A stretch of DNA of 44,239 nt from Methanobacteriota archaeon (GCA_020345725.1 CP070767.1:1635139-1679377); one strand, 5' to 3'. Counted from the stretch's first letter, positions 25,936 through 34,690 are shown. Program-made: numbers and translations. The notes: generated by a model not told the origin, from the letters alone.

Positions 25936-26958
25936 ATGGTGAAGACCTACACTGAGGCGGGAGTTGACATAGAGAAGGAGTCAGAGTCCATTGATGCCAT
26001 TGTCAAGGAATTGAAGTACCGGAGGACCGGTCTCGGACAGATTTTGGACATTGGACGCCATTTCACGGGTCTGATAGACTTCGGAGAATATTCCCTCTCC
26101 TTGTGCACTGACGGAGTTGGAACGAAGCTCTTGGTCGCCAAGGGGATGAACAAGTGGGATACTGTGGGCATCGATTGCATCGCTTTGAACGTCAACGACA
26201 TGATCTGTGTGGGCGCTGAGCCATTGGCATTCGTTGACTACTTGGCTCTCAGCAGATATGACAAAGAGGTTGTTAGGCAGATTGGTGTAGGTCTGAACAA
26301 AGGGGCCGAGCAGGCAAATATCTCCATTATTGGTGGAGAACTCTCCACAATTCCAGAAATCGTGAAGAACTTTGACTTAGCCGGAACGTGCCTGGGTTGC
26401 GTGAGGAAGGACGAAATCATAACTGGCGCAAAGGTTAGTCCAGGCGACTCCATAATAGGTTTCAGGAGCAGCGGTATTCATTCAAATGGGCTCACATTGG
26501 CCAGGAAAGTGTTCGAGGAAGCAAATCTGTCCTATGAGGACAACCTTCCAAACGACGATCAGAAAGTGGGTGAGGCCCTCTTGGAACCCTATGAGATATA
26601 CGTACGCCCAGTGCTGGAACTCATCAAGCAGTTCGATGTCAAGGGAATGGCCAATATCACTGGGGGAGGATTTAGGAATCTTGCTAGGATGAACTCGGAT
26701 GTCGAGTTCCGGATAGAACAGCCCTTTGACCCACATCCCGTCTTTGACAGTATCCAGAGCCTGGGCGGAATAGACGACAGAGAGATGTACCAAACCTTCA
26801 ACATGGGTCTTGGATTTGCAGCGGTAGTCCCAGAGGAGGACGCGGATTCGTCCGTTGGGTTTCTAAAGGAAAAGACGACGGCTAGAGTAGTAGGTTCAGT
26901 TGAGGAAGGTCAGGGAGTATCCATTCCCGGAAAAGGCCTGCATTATGATAGGTATTAG
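25936..26958 (+). CDS. purM: Phosphoribosylformylglycinamidine cyclo-ligase (AIR synthetase)
   Basis: A protein of 340 residues of the PurM family, which closes FGAM to AIR with ATP in purine biosynthesis. The N-terminal YTEAGVDIEKE motif and the metal/ATP-binding region (SLCTDGVGTKLLVA, GIDCIALNVNDMICVGAEP) are present. So are GGELSTIPE, the domain-swap strand SSGIHSNGLTLAR and the late NITGGGFRNLARM motif. Length is normal. A TATA-like CCTATATTTC lies near 25881-25890. No other pur genes are nearby. The MBL-fold gene starts 25 nt downstream and may be co-transcribed. Confidence 0.97.
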   Translation: MVKTYTEAGVDIEKESESIDAIVKELKYRRTGLGQILDIGRHFTGLIDFGEYSLSLCTDGVGTKLLVAKGMNKWDTVGIDCIALNVNDMICVGAEPLAFVDYLALSRYDKEVVRQIGVGLNKGAEQANISIIGGELSTIPEIVKNFDLAGTCLGCVRKDEIITGAKVSPGDSIIGFRSSGIHSNGLTLARKVFEEANLSYEDNLPNDDQKVGEALLEPYEIYVRPVLELIKQFDVKGMANITGGGFRNLARMNSDVEFRIEQPFDPHPVFDSIQSLGGIDDREMYQTFNMGLGFAAVVPEEDADSSVGFLKEKTTARVVGSVEEGQGVSIPGKGLHYDRY

Positions 26959-26983
26959 GAACTGATGTTTACGAGGGTTCAAT

Positions 26984-27688
26984 ATGTCTGTGAAGGAAGT
27001 GAAGTTGCTCTCAGATGGGTACTTCAACATTGATATGGGACTGCTGGTCTATGGCAAGACCAAGTACTATGGAAAGGTCTACAAGGCGGCGCTGAAGCCC
27101 CTTCTCATTGTCTGCAATGACGAATATATCTTGGTGGATACTGGGATAGGAATCTTGCCTGAGAGGGTGAGGAAGTTCTATACTCTGGATAAGAGCAAGG
27201 ACCTGGCCACAAGCCTGAGGGAGAGTGGCTTCTCTGTTGACGATATCTCTGTGGTGATATCCACTCATCTTCATCTAGATCATGTTGGGAACAACGCTCT
27301 TTTCAAGAACGCCAAGTTCTTTGCCCAGAGAGAGGAGATCGAATACTCGAAGAAACCGCACAGATTCCAGAAACAGGCATACCTGAAGGAGTATCTTGAT
27401 AGGGTAGACTATAAGCCAATCTCAGGGAAGAAAGAGATAGTAGAAGGAGTCTGGACCATTCCAACGCCTGGCCACACACCCGGACATCAATCCATATTGG
27501 TCAAGGGGAAGGAGACATATGTCTACTGCGGGGATGTGTGCCCTCTAAAAGAGAACTACGAAATGAGGAACATCGTCGGGGTCCTCCACAATCCAGTCAA
27601 TGCCTTGGAGTCCATTGACAAACTAAAAAAGTTGGGTGGTCATCCAGTATTCTCACACGATAATGAGCAAATGAAGCTCAAGGTCTAG
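26984..27688 (+). CDS. Metallo-beta-lactamase-fold hydrolase (lactonase-like subgroup)
   Basis: A protein of 234 residues with the di-metal motif HLHLDH (H95, H97, D99, H100), the third-His motif PTPGHTPGHQSI (about 159-170), the bridging Asp in YCGDVC, and the final His in FSHDNE. The order and spacing resemble the N-acyl-homoserine-lactonase/glyoxalase II-like branch, but the substrate cannot be assigned. GAGGGTT precedes the ATG by 5 nt. It follows purM by 25 nt and is probably in the same transcript. Confidence 0.92.
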   Translation: MSVKEVKLLSDGYFNIDMGLLVYGKTKYYGKVYKAALKPLLIVCNDEYILVDTGIGILPERVRKFYTLDKSKDLATSLRESGFSVDDISVVISTHLHLDHVGNNALFKNAKFFAQREEIEYSKKPHRFQKQAYLKEYLDRVDYKPISGKKEIVEGVWTIPTPGHTPGHQSILVKGKETYVYCGDVCPLKENYEMRNIVGVLHNPVNALESIDKLKKLGGHPVFSHDNEQMKLKV

Positions 27689-27707
27689 ACGGCAGATGCT
27701 TGGGTGA

Positions 27708-27875
27708 TCATGTGCTTTTTCTCTTGGGCCTGCTGCAGACGGCGTATTCATCGCCATCGAAGAAGATGTCCTGATCGGGGTTCTTCTTCTGTAGTTCCTG
27801 TATCTTGTCTAAAACGTCCCGCAGGGTTATTGAATCGTCCCCCCTATCAATCTTGAACAGAATCTTCTTCTTCAT
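27708..27875 (-). CDS. Small conserved protein, 55 aa, unknown function
   Basis: The ATG at 27875 opens a 55-residue frame (starts MKKKILFKIDRGDDS, later NPDQDIFFDGDEYAVCSRP). It has a basic N-terminus, a central amphipathic helix (LRDVLDKIQELQKK) and a strand pair. Support for a real gene: a good TATA box (TATTTAAAG, 27904-27912) at the right distance and GGTTGAT upstream of the ATG. The single cysteine near the end is not part of a zinc motif. Function is not recognised. Confidence 0.72.
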   Translation of the reverse strand: MKKKILFKIDRGDDSITLRDVLDKIQELQKKNPDQDIFFDGDEYAVCSRPKRKST

Positions 27876-27903
27876 CAATTATCAACCTTTCCAATAGCGC
27901 TGG

Positions 27904-27912
27904 CCTTTAAAT
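27904..27912 (-). promoter_or_regulatory. TATA box of the 55-aa gene
   Basis: The minus strand reads GGGTATTTAAAGG about 30-37 nt upstream of the ATG at 27875, placing the transcription start within about 10 nt of the start codon. Confidence 0.55.
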
Positions 27913-28019
27913 ACCCATAGCTTCTGACTTGCTTTGCTGAGCATCTATGATGGCATATTAATATCTTTCTTTATCGAAAAACGATTGGGGTGTGAAAGTT
28001 ATTTATAGTTTACTAAGAA

Positions 28020-28029
28020 TATACTTTAT
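28020..28029 (+). promoter_or_regulatory. Putative TATA box of the coiled-coil gene
   Basis: AATATACTTTATC lies about 45 nt upstream of the GTG at 28070; a second candidate, TTATTTATAG, lies at 27999-28008. This AT-rich stretch (27940-28030) is otherwise non-coding. Confidence 0.45.
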
Positions 28030-28069
28030 CCATACGTGGTTCATCCTTGTAGAATAGCGGTTTCTAGAG

Positions 28070-30685
28070 GTGCCTGACTTGGTCGCCAAGGAGAAAGGGA
28101 AAGAGAAAAAGGCTACTCCTGCCAAGGTGGCTGATGGTGCTTGTCCTCAGTGCGGAAGCGCTTTGGATGCATCAGGGAATTGTCCATCCTGTAGCCCAAA
28201 GGCAGGTCCAGCAGGCAATCCAAAAAGCCCTCCCAAAGCCAATCCCAAAGGTAACCCAGCAGACAATCCCAAGAAGGCTGGGAATCCCGGCGGCGCGAAG
28301 ACAGCGGAGGCGGGCCCAAAACCGAACCAACTCAAGATACTGGCAAAGGTGGCCAATATGGCCACTGCCGAGATTTTGTACAACGCCGGATTCAAAACCA
28401 TCGAGGACCTGGACAAAGCGTCAGTGGAGGATCTTCAGGCGATAGAGGGAATCGACGGAAAGATGGCGGAGGCTGTGCAGAAGAATGCGTCCAGCATGGC
28501 CAAGAAGGGTAAGAAGAAAGAGAAGTCGGATGACGCTCTCAAGAAATGGCTCACAGGCGAGTCTGAGGAGAACGGACTGACCGTCTGGCTGGGCGGGGAT
28601 ATGACTGGTGCAAAGGGAGCCCCTGCCGCATCTCCGGCGAAAGATGATCCCACGATGACAGCTCTCAAGAAATGGCTCACTGGAGAGGAAGATGCTCTGG
28701 GTGAGTGGCTGGGCGAAGAAGCAGAGGGACCAGACGTAACAACAGAGGTTGCCGCCCCGTCCGAGGAGCTACTGGCAAGGGAAAGTGAGATCTCCCGCGG
28801 AGAGGAAGAGCTGAAGAAGGCGTCAGAAGAGTTTGAGAAGGAAAGAATCGAAGTGGAGAAGCTCAAAGAGACAATATCAATGGAACTTGAGAAGATTCAG
28901 ACTGGCGATTTCGACCCCATGCGGCTAATCGAGGAGACGGCCCAGGTTAGCAGGGATCTGCAGACCGAGATTAAGAGGCGAAAGGAACTGGAGGAAGATG
29001 TTGAGCACATCAAGAAAGGAACCTCGGCCGTTGTCAAATATCTCAAGGCCCAGTTGTTGAAAGGTGGCAGTGCGGTATCAAAGAAGAAGATTGCCGAGGA
29101 AGAGGTGAAGAGGAAGAAGCTCGAGGCCGCTCTTGAAGCTTCACATGAACAGCTCGAGACTCTCAAGGAACAGTTGGATGGCAAGATCGACGAGCTTCCA
29201 GCAGACATAAAGGAGATCAAGAGCAGGGAATTGGCACTTGTAGAGAAAGAGGCCGAACTGAAGGCAAGAGATGACGAACTGGAAGCCTTCGAGATGGCGT
29301 TAAAGAGCGGTGATATCTCAGTGGGTGGTGGAGAGTTCTCGGAGGAGGAGCTACAGTCCAGATTGCAGGAAGAGCTTCGCCAGAAAGAGAACGAGTTCTT
29401 GAAGAATGAAGATGGGCTGAAGAAGCAGATAATCCTTCTGGAGGAAGAGATACAGAAACATAAGATTGAGGAGAAACAGAGGGAAGATAGCGCCAGACTT
29501 AGGCAGATGGGCGCCCCGGAAATAGGGGAAGAGCTCTTGAACAAAGAAAAAGAGTTGCAAAGTAAAGAGAAGAGCATCCTCATCCGGGAGGACGAGATAC
29601 AGCGCCTCAAGGAAGAACTGAAGTTCAAGGAAGATGAGCTGTCGAAAGTCAAGGAACCTCTCGCCTACAAGGAAGAAGAGATACTTCGGAGGGAGGAAGA
29701 CCTTCTCTACAGAGAGAAACTAATAGTCTCTGAGAAGAGAAAGCTTGAGGAGGCCAAAAAGTCTGGATTTGGTGTCGAAGAGTCAGAAATGAAGGATCGG
29801 CTGGAATCCCTCAAGACCGAGATTCAGAGGAAAGAGGACGAAGTCCGGGCGAAGGAGAAGTATCTCAAGGCCAAGATGGAGGAACTTAGGCTCCGTGAGC
29901 AAGGACTGATCGAAGAAGAGATCGAGGCCAGAGAAGAGGAGATATCTCGGGAGCTCAAGCAGGAGAAGATAAAGACCGGCACACCGCGATTGGACGACCT
30001 GCTCCTCGGTGGCATTCCCTTTGGGTCGAACGTCCAGATATATGGACCTCCATTCGTGGGGAAGGAAATAATCGCCAACACGTTCATGGCTGAAGCCCTC
30101 AAGAAGGGCATTCCGGTAATCTGGGTGCTGACAGAGAAGACGCCCGCCGAGGTAAGGGACGAGATGTATCCCGTTGTATCTGGGTATGAGGAATATGAGA
30201 AGCTGGGTCTGGTTCATTATGTTGATGCGTACTCGAAGAGCATGGAGGCAGAGGAGGAAGATCCCTACACAACCTATCTGGAAGACCCCACGGACCACGA
30301 AGGCATCATGACGGCTGTGAACAAGGCGGCCAAGGAGTTCAAGAAGAACCACGAATACTACAGGCTTACTTTCAGATCTGTTTCTACACTTGTGGCATAC
30401 CTGGATGTCCAGACCGCTTTCAAGTTCCTTCAGTCCTTCGCAGGAAGGAGAAAGAGGGACAAGGCGGTTTCATTGTTTATGGTGGAGAAGGGAATGCATC
30501 AGGATCAGGAAATCCAGATGATGGGTTCCATGATGGATGGAATGATAGACTTCAAGGTGGAGCAGCTGAAATCCTATCTGTCCGTGCAAGGTGTCTGCGA
30601 CGTCCAGTCAAGGGCATGGATCAAGTACACCTACAGCAAACACGGTGTGAGCATAGGATCCTTCTCACTTGATCACATCAGGTGA
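28070..30685 (+). CDS. Zinc ribbon / helix-hairpin-helix / coiled-coil protein with degenerate KaiC-like domain
   Basis: A protein of 871 residues from a GTG start. Order: Lys-rich N-terminus; small zinc ribbon CPQC...CPSC (25-41); Pro/Gly/Lys linker; helix-hairpin-helix domain (about 85-145, with AGFKTIEDLDKASVEDLQAI); two copies of KKWLTGE (about 158 and 200), each followed by a WLG motif; a coiled coil of about 400 residues rich in E, K, R; and a KaiC/RecA-like domain (about 634-871) starting GTPRLDDLLLGGIPFGS. Its Walker A reads GPPFVGKE, with Glu in place of Thr/Ser, and no clear Walker B Asp follows, so ATP hydrolysis is doubtful. It may be a structural or scaffolding protein that interacts with nucleic acid; this is inference. 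Confidence 0.9.
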   Translation: MPDLVAKEKGKEKKATPAKVADGACPQCGSALDASGNCPSCSPKAGPAGNPKSPPKANPKGNPADNPKKAGNPGGAKTAEAGPKPNQLKILAKVANMATAEILYNAGFKTIEDLDKASVEDLQAIEGIDGKMAEAVQKNASSMAKKGKKKEKSDDALKKWLTGESEENGLTVWLGGDMTGAKGAPAASPAKDDPTMTALKKWLTGEEDALGEWLGEEAEGPDVTTEVAAPSEELLARESEISRGEEELKKASEEFEKERIEVEKLKETISMELEKIQTGDFDPMRLIEETAQVSRDLQTEIKRRKELEEDVEHIKKGTSAVVKYLKAQLLKGGSAVSKKKIAEEEVKRKKLEAALEASHEQLETLKEQLDGKIDELPADIKEIKSRELALVEKEAELKARDDELEAFEMALKSGDISVGGGEFSEEELQSRLQEELRQKENEFLKNEDGLKKQIILLEEEIQKHKIEEKQREDSARLRQMGAPEIGEELLNKEKELQSKEKSILIREDEIQRLKEELKFKEDELSKVKEPLAYKEEEILRREEDLLYREKLIVSEKRKLEEAKKSGFGVEESEMKDRLESLKTEIQRKEDEVRAKEKYLKAKMEELRLREQGLIEEEIEAREEEISRELKQEKIKTGTPRLDDLLLGGIPFGSNVQIYGPPFVGKEIIANTFMAEALKKGIPVIWVLTEKTPAEVRDEMYPVVSGYEEYEKLGLVHYVDAYSKSMEAEEEDPYTTYLEDPTDHEGIMTAVNKAAKEFKKNHEYYRLTFRSVSTLVAYLDVQTAFKFLQSFAGRRKRDKAVSLFMVEKGMHQDQEIQMMGSMMDGMIDFKVEQLKSYLSVQGVCDVQSRAWIKYTYSKHGVSIGSFSLDHIR

Positions 30686-30754
30686 AGAGTAAAGATTACC
30701 CTTTCAATTAAGGCACAATATGAACCACGCAAAAGTAGCGTCAGCTTTGTTTTC

Positions 30755-31177
30755 CTAGGCGACTTCTATACCAGAGGATGGTTTCCCTGTCTTCCCTTTG
30801 ATGTTGACCTTTGGCATGGGAATGGGTGGAGGGAGTCGGACGTCTCTGGCTATCATCACGGCCTCAGGGATGCAGTTGTTCATGATGGTTGTGTGTATCT
30901 CGCCAGCAACGTTGTCAGGCATCTTGCCCTCCGATGACCATTTCTTGGCCAGGGCTGGAGCATCACCCTCATAGACCATGCTCCCTTCGATTTTGATGAC
31001 TCCGAGACCGCTATATGTCGCGGTGAACCTGAAGTCCACGTTTGCCTCGCGGTCGTTCAGCTCCACTATCAGAGTGACAGTGCTGTTGTGATCTATACGG
31101 ATGTTCCTGTGCTTCTCTCCGGATTTGGAGAACCTCTTGCCATCAATCGATGTGAGCTCAAACTGCTTTATTGGCAT
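30755..31177 (-). CDS. Conserved protein, possibly SecB-like fold
   Basis: A protein of 140 residues, rich in long strands (NSTVTLIVELNDREANVDFRF, then GVIKIEGSMVYEG) followed by a helix and a Pro-rich end (LPPPIPMPKVN). The four-stranded sheet, the VYEGD turn and the terminal PPxxxxPVN-like tail recall SecB/SecB-like chaperones, but no diagnostic motif makes this certain. Real coding is supported by the clean frame and the Shine-Dalgarno-like GTGGGAAG next to the ATG. It is convergent with the coiled-coil gene and divergent from the small membrane protein gene. Confidence 0.75.
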   Translation of the reverse strand: MPIKQFELTSIDGKRFSKSGEKHRNIRIDHNSTVTLIVELNDREANVDFRFTATYSGLGVIKIEGSMVYEGDAPALAKKWSSEGKMPDNVAGEIHTTIMNNCIPEAVMIARDVRLPPPIPMPKVNIKGKTGKPSSGIEVA

Positions 31178-31303
31178 CTTCCCACTAACCTTAAGGTTTG
31201 AGGGAGAATAAAGAGTTTTCGTAGTTTGAGTCTACCCAGAAGAGAACAGCCTTTTCATACTGCGGGATTTCCATGTATCAGCGAGTTATTATCTTCATAG
31301 GAG

Positions 31304-31314
31304 TATTTATATAC
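31304..31314 (+). promoter_or_regulatory. TATA box of the small membrane protein gene
   Basis: GAGTATTTATATACAG lies 33-43 nt upstream of the ATG at 31347, a strong archaeal TATA element. Confidence 0.6.
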
Positions 31315-31346
31315 AGAAGTCCGGATTTGAATCCAAGTGATCTGAA

Positions 31347-31730
31347 ATGATTGCCAGTGGACCTCCACCGCCACATATGGCACATCCTTCTATGCGACCA
31401 CCCGTTCGGAAAACGGCCATGCCCATCGTTGGCGGCATTCTGATAATCCTTCCAGCCCTGGGTCTCGTTTTCTTCGGAATTGTGATCGCGACCATTGGAT
31501 TGAGCATCTTCGCTTTCATCATCGATATCATACCGTGGATTGCCAGTTTCGTGATGACGTGTGCCGTCATCATCCTCATTCTTGGGATAATCGCCCTAAT
31601 GGGTGGGATTTGTGCCCTAATGAGAAGATTCTGGGGATTGGCCTTAGTAGGCGGTATACTTACACTCCCCTCTTTCCTGGGCCTTATCGGTCTGATACTG
31701 GTGGCAATTTCAAGGAATGAATTCGAATAG
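31347..31730 (+). CDS. Small membrane protein, three TM helices
   Basis: A protein of 127 residues. A Pro/Met-rich N-terminus (about 1-24) is followed by three hydrophobic helices (about 25-52, 58-88 and 92-120) with a short polar loop containing MRRF. No catalytic motif is visible. It has its own strong TATA box. The product is an integral membrane protein of unknown function; DUF4064-like proteins have a similar size and layout, but I do not assign it. Confidence 0.75.
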   Translation: MIASGPPPPHMAHPSMRPPVRKTAMPIVGGILIILPALGLVFFGIVIATIGLSIFAFIIDIIPWIASFVMTCAVIILILGIIALMGGICALMRRFWGLALVGGILTLPSFLGLIGLILVAISRNEFE

Positions 31731-31804
31731 GATTATGGCCTGTTGCCCATGCCCTCCTTCTTCCCAAATAGTAATATCTACCTCGTTCCATTTTGATGCT
31801 AGCT

Positions 31805-33109
31805 ATGACGGTATATGTTGGGATTGATGACACTGATTCAAGGACCGGAATGTGCACCACATATCTGGCCTCGGAACTGATAAGGGAGTTCGAAGAGTAT
31901 GATCTCATTGGCTATCCGAGATTAGTGAGATTGAACCCCAATATACCATGGAAGACCAGGGGTAACGGTGCGATATGCCTACGCTTCGGAAAGGGAAGAG
32001 GTGGCAAGTTCCCCGTCTGCAGGATAGAGGATCAAGAATTCTTCGCATTTGAGAGAGGAGACGGTAGTCTTTCCCCGAGCGAGTTTGAAGAGGGTGTGGC
32101 CAAGGTCGTTGAGTCTCACTTCATGACAGATGATGAGAACACAAACCCTGCATTCGTTGTTTTGTCCAGGAAGCCCGCATCGTCTCTCTATTGGAGGGCA
32201 GTTAGGGATGTCGTAGCCTTGGAAGACGTCAAGAGGCTTGTGTCTGGCAATGGGCTCTATAGGGTGTATAAGAACGGACGGGGCCTCATAGGTGCGACCT
32301 CTGCCGTGTCCTGGCGACCCAGAGACCGAACATACGAAATCATCACCTATCGCCAGAGAGACAAATGGGGCACTGAGAGGGCACTGAAGAAGGGCTCTGT
32401 CATGGCCATGGATGAGAGATTTGATTCGACGTTCAACAACTTCGACTATGAGGAGGATGGAATAGCGATAGCCCCAAACTCCCCTTGTCCCGTTCTCTTC
32501 GGAATTAGAGGAGATGACCCAGAGGACCTGGTGCCAGCGATGTCGGCGATAAGGGGTGAGAAGGCACAGAGATGGACAATCTTCTTGACCAACCAGGGCA
32601 CGGACGAGCACTTGGTGAAGAGGAGGATACGCAACATAGGGAAGAATCAATCCGTCATTGTCCAAGGAAAGGTTGTCAAACCCCCCCGGAGAATCCAAGG
32701 AGGGCACCTGATCTTCCGCATTTCTGATGGCGATGAGATTGACTGCGCTGCATACGAACCATCTAAGAAGTTCAGAAAAGTGGTCTCTGAACTCCTCGAA
32801 GGAGACGAGCTTACTGTATATGGGAGCGTCAGGGACAAGCCCAGGACAGTGAACGTGGAGAAACTCCAGATAAATTCCCTTAAGGCGATCAAGGAAAAAG
32901 AAGGAAACCCTGAATGTCCCCAATGTGGGAGGAGGATGAAATCAGCTGGTTCAAACGCTGGCTACCGGTGCCGTAGATGTCACGTTCGCGCTGGGGAAGA
33001 GAAAGCAAAGAGATCTCCAGTTGCCCGACCGATATCTCCAGGATTCTATGAACCAACCGTGTCAGCTAGGCGGCATCTGAGCAAACCTCTGAAGCGTATT
33101 CAGAATTGA
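31805..33109 (+). CDS. tiaS: tRNA(Ile2) 2-agmatinylcytidine synthetase TiaS
   Basis: A protein of 434 residues. TiaS uses ATP and agmatine to convert C34 of the CAU anticodon of tRNA-Ile2 to agmatidine, so that it reads AUA. The N-terminal VGIDDTDSRTGMCTTYLA motif carries the catalytic aspartates. The central domain has PRLVRLNPNIPWKTRGN, the later part is an OB fold (VIVQGKVVKPPRRIQGGHL), and the C-terminus is a zinc ribbon (CPQC...CRRC). I choose the ATG at 31805, giving MTVYVGIDD as in the family; a TTG at 31793 would add four residues. A TATA-like TAATATC near 31771 makes the transcript nearly leaderless. Confidence 0.96.
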   Translation: MTVYVGIDDTDSRTGMCTTYLASELIREFEEYDLIGYPRLVRLNPNIPWKTRGNGAICLRFGKGRGGKFPVCRIEDQEFFAFERGDGSLSPSEFEEGVAKVVESHFMTDDENTNPAFVVLSRKPASSLYWRAVRDVVALEDVKRLVSGNGLYRVYKNGRGLIGATSAVSWRPRDRTYEIITYRQRDKWGTERALKKGSVMAMDERFDSTFNNFDYEEDGIAIAPNSPCPVLFGIRGDDPEDLVPAMSAIRGEKAQRWTIFLTNQGTDEHLVKRRIRNIGKNQSVIVQGKVVKPPRRIQGGHLIFRISDGDEIDCAAYEPSKKFRKVVSELLEGDELTVYGSVRDKPRTVNVEKLQINSLKAIKEKEGNPECPQCGRRMKSAGSNAGYRCRRCHVRAGEEKAKRSPVARPISPGFYEPTVSARRHLSKPLKRIQN

Positions 33110-33110
33110 C

Positions 33111-34445
33111 CTACCTGATGATGTCTCCCGCCTCTTTGATGATCCGCTGGATTATGTCAAGCCCATTGTCAAGATACTCTTCTTCTATGTTGAGGGGAGG
33201 AATGTACCTTACTCCGGACGCACCACATGGGAGAAGTATGACTCCATTCTTGAACGATTCTTCGACCACATAATTCCTCGGTTCCGGAGCTGGGGACTTG
33301 GTTTCCGGATCAGTCACGAACTCTGTTGCCTGCATCAGACCCAGTCCTCTGTTGTCACCCATTATTGGGTTCTCCTCTTTCATTTCATCCAGTCTCTTCC
33401 TCATGTGACTGCCCAGCTTCTCTGCCCTCTCGGTCAGATTCTCTTTCTCAATCACATCAAGGGTGGCAATTGTTGCATTGCAAGCTATCAGGTTTCCACC
33501 ATAGGTATTGGAATGAGCTCCTTGAACGCCAAAATCCAGCTCTGAATTGAAGATTGCAGCACCCACAGGTATTCCTGACCCCATTCCCTTGGCGATACAT
33601 AGGATATCTGGCACAATGTCGAAGTGCTCGATACCGAACATCTTCCCTGTCCTTCCGAATCCTGCCTGAACATCGTCATCAATGAACAGAATCCCGTTAT
33701 CCTTGCAGATCTCGTGCACCTTCTTTGGGAACTCAGGCGGAGGTACAACATACCCTCCCTCACCTTGCACAGGTTCGAAGAACAGTCCAGCCACATCACC
33801 TGGGGGAACGAACTTGTCCAGGTAGAGCTCCTGAATGGCATCGGCACACCATATGCCACAGCCAGGGTACTCCAGCTTGTATGGGCAACGGTAGCAGTAC
33901 GCATATGGAACGTGATCCACGCCTGGCATGGTAGGGAAGAACCTCTCCTGATGCTGTAGCTTCGATGCAGTCAGCGACAGAGCACCCATAGTCCTCCCAT
34001 GAAACGCGCCTATGAACGCAATGAACCTTCCTTTCTCTGATGACCATCTGGCAACCTTTATTGCTGCTTCGACCGACTCCGCCCCGCTGTTGGTGTAGAA
34101 GACCTTCTTTGCAAAGTCCCCGGGGGTCACTTCGGCCAACCTCTCCGCCAGTGAGACCTGAATGTCGTAGTAGAAATCGGTCCCAGCAAAATGCATCAGA
34201 CGGTTAGCCTGCTCGGTTATCGCCTTTACAACGGTTGGATGACAATGTCCTGTATTCACAACTCCAATGCCACTGGTGAAATCCACATAGAGGTTTCCAT
34301 CCACATCCCAGACGAGGGCTCCTTCCGCTCTCTCTGCTACCAGTTCAGAGGTCTTTGTCGACGTCGCCATTATCTTCTTGTCCCTCTGGACCAGGTCCTT
34401 ACCTCTATCACCAGGAGGAACGTCTTTCATGTCAGGTGCCTTCAC
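33111..34445 (-). CDS. Class III PLP-dependent aminotransferase/racemase
   Basis: A protein of 444 residues. The PLP lysine is K286 in CIAKGMGSG, the ring-nitrogen Asp is D257 in FIDDDVQAGFGRTG (the usual Glu of DEVQ is Asp), and TNSGAESVEAAIK and GAFHGRT mark the cofactor-phosphate region. The cysteine-containing loop CYRCPYKLEYPGCGIWC is typical of the archaeal branch that includes 4-aminobutyrate/ornithine aminotransferase-like enzymes and amino-acid racemases; the exact substrate is open. The start is GTG with GGAGG 5 nt upstream. It converges on tiaS with one base between the genes. Confidence 0.93.
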   Translation of the reverse strand: MKAPDMKDVPPGDRGKDLVQRDKKIMATSTKTSELVAERAEGALVWDVDGNLYVDFTSGIGVVNTGHCHPTVVKAITEQANRLMHFAGTDFYYDIQVSLAERLAEVTPGDFAKKVFYTNSGAESVEAAIKVARWSSEKGRFIAFIGAFHGRTMGALSLTASKLQHQERFFPTMPGVDHVPYAYCYRCPYKLEYPGCGIWCADAIQELYLDKFVPPGDVAGLFFEPVQGEGGYVVPPPEFPKKVHEICKDNGILFIDDDVQAGFGRTGKMFGIEHFDIVPDILCIAKGMGSGIPVGAAIFNSELDFGVQGAHSNTYGGNLIACNATIATLDVIEKENLTERAEKLGSHMRKRLDEMKEENPIMGDNRGLGLMQATEFVTDPETKSPAPEPRNYVVEESFKNGVILLPCGASGVRYIPPLNIEEEYLDNGLDIIQRIIKEAGDIIR

Positions 34446-34549
34446 TAAATCCTCCTCCCAAATACCTCAGTTAAATCGTACAGAGACCCAGATTGATAGT
34501 GCAAACTGGCCTGTATATCGCGTTTTCTCGAGGAAAAGCTTACCAGGGG

Positions 34550-34690
34550 CTATGCTCCAATCCTAAAGACTTTCGTTCCACATTTGGGGCATGTGCCCTT
34601 TGTGGCGGGTTTGCCATTCTTCAGGGTGACCTTCTGTGGGTTCTTGATGTCTCTCTTAGCCCTGCACTTAACACAATATGCCTTAACCAT
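34550..34690 (-). CDS. DUF5679 zinc-ribbon protein, 46 aa
   Basis: The ATG at 34690 opens a 46-residue frame with CVKC at 6-9 and CPKC at 34-37, forming one zinc site. VTLKNGKPATKGTCPKCGTK is the signature of the DUF5679 family, found in archaea and some bacteria, with unknown function. A TATA-like TTAATAAAC (about 34723-34732) and GGTGAT upstream of the ATG support expression. It is transcribed divergently from rpoK. Confidence 0.88.
   Translation of the reverse strand: MVKAYCVKCRAKRDIKNPQKVTLKNGKPATKGTCPKCGTKVFRIGA

Noticed and set aside
28897-29652. Minus-strand Ser/Phe/Leu-rich ORF of 251 codons
   Set aside because: Typical mirror of a Glu/Lys-rich coiled coil on the other strand.
31979-32923. 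Minus-strand ORF of 314 codons
   Set aside because: Antisense to tiaS, which has clear family motifs; no domain seen in the antisense frame.
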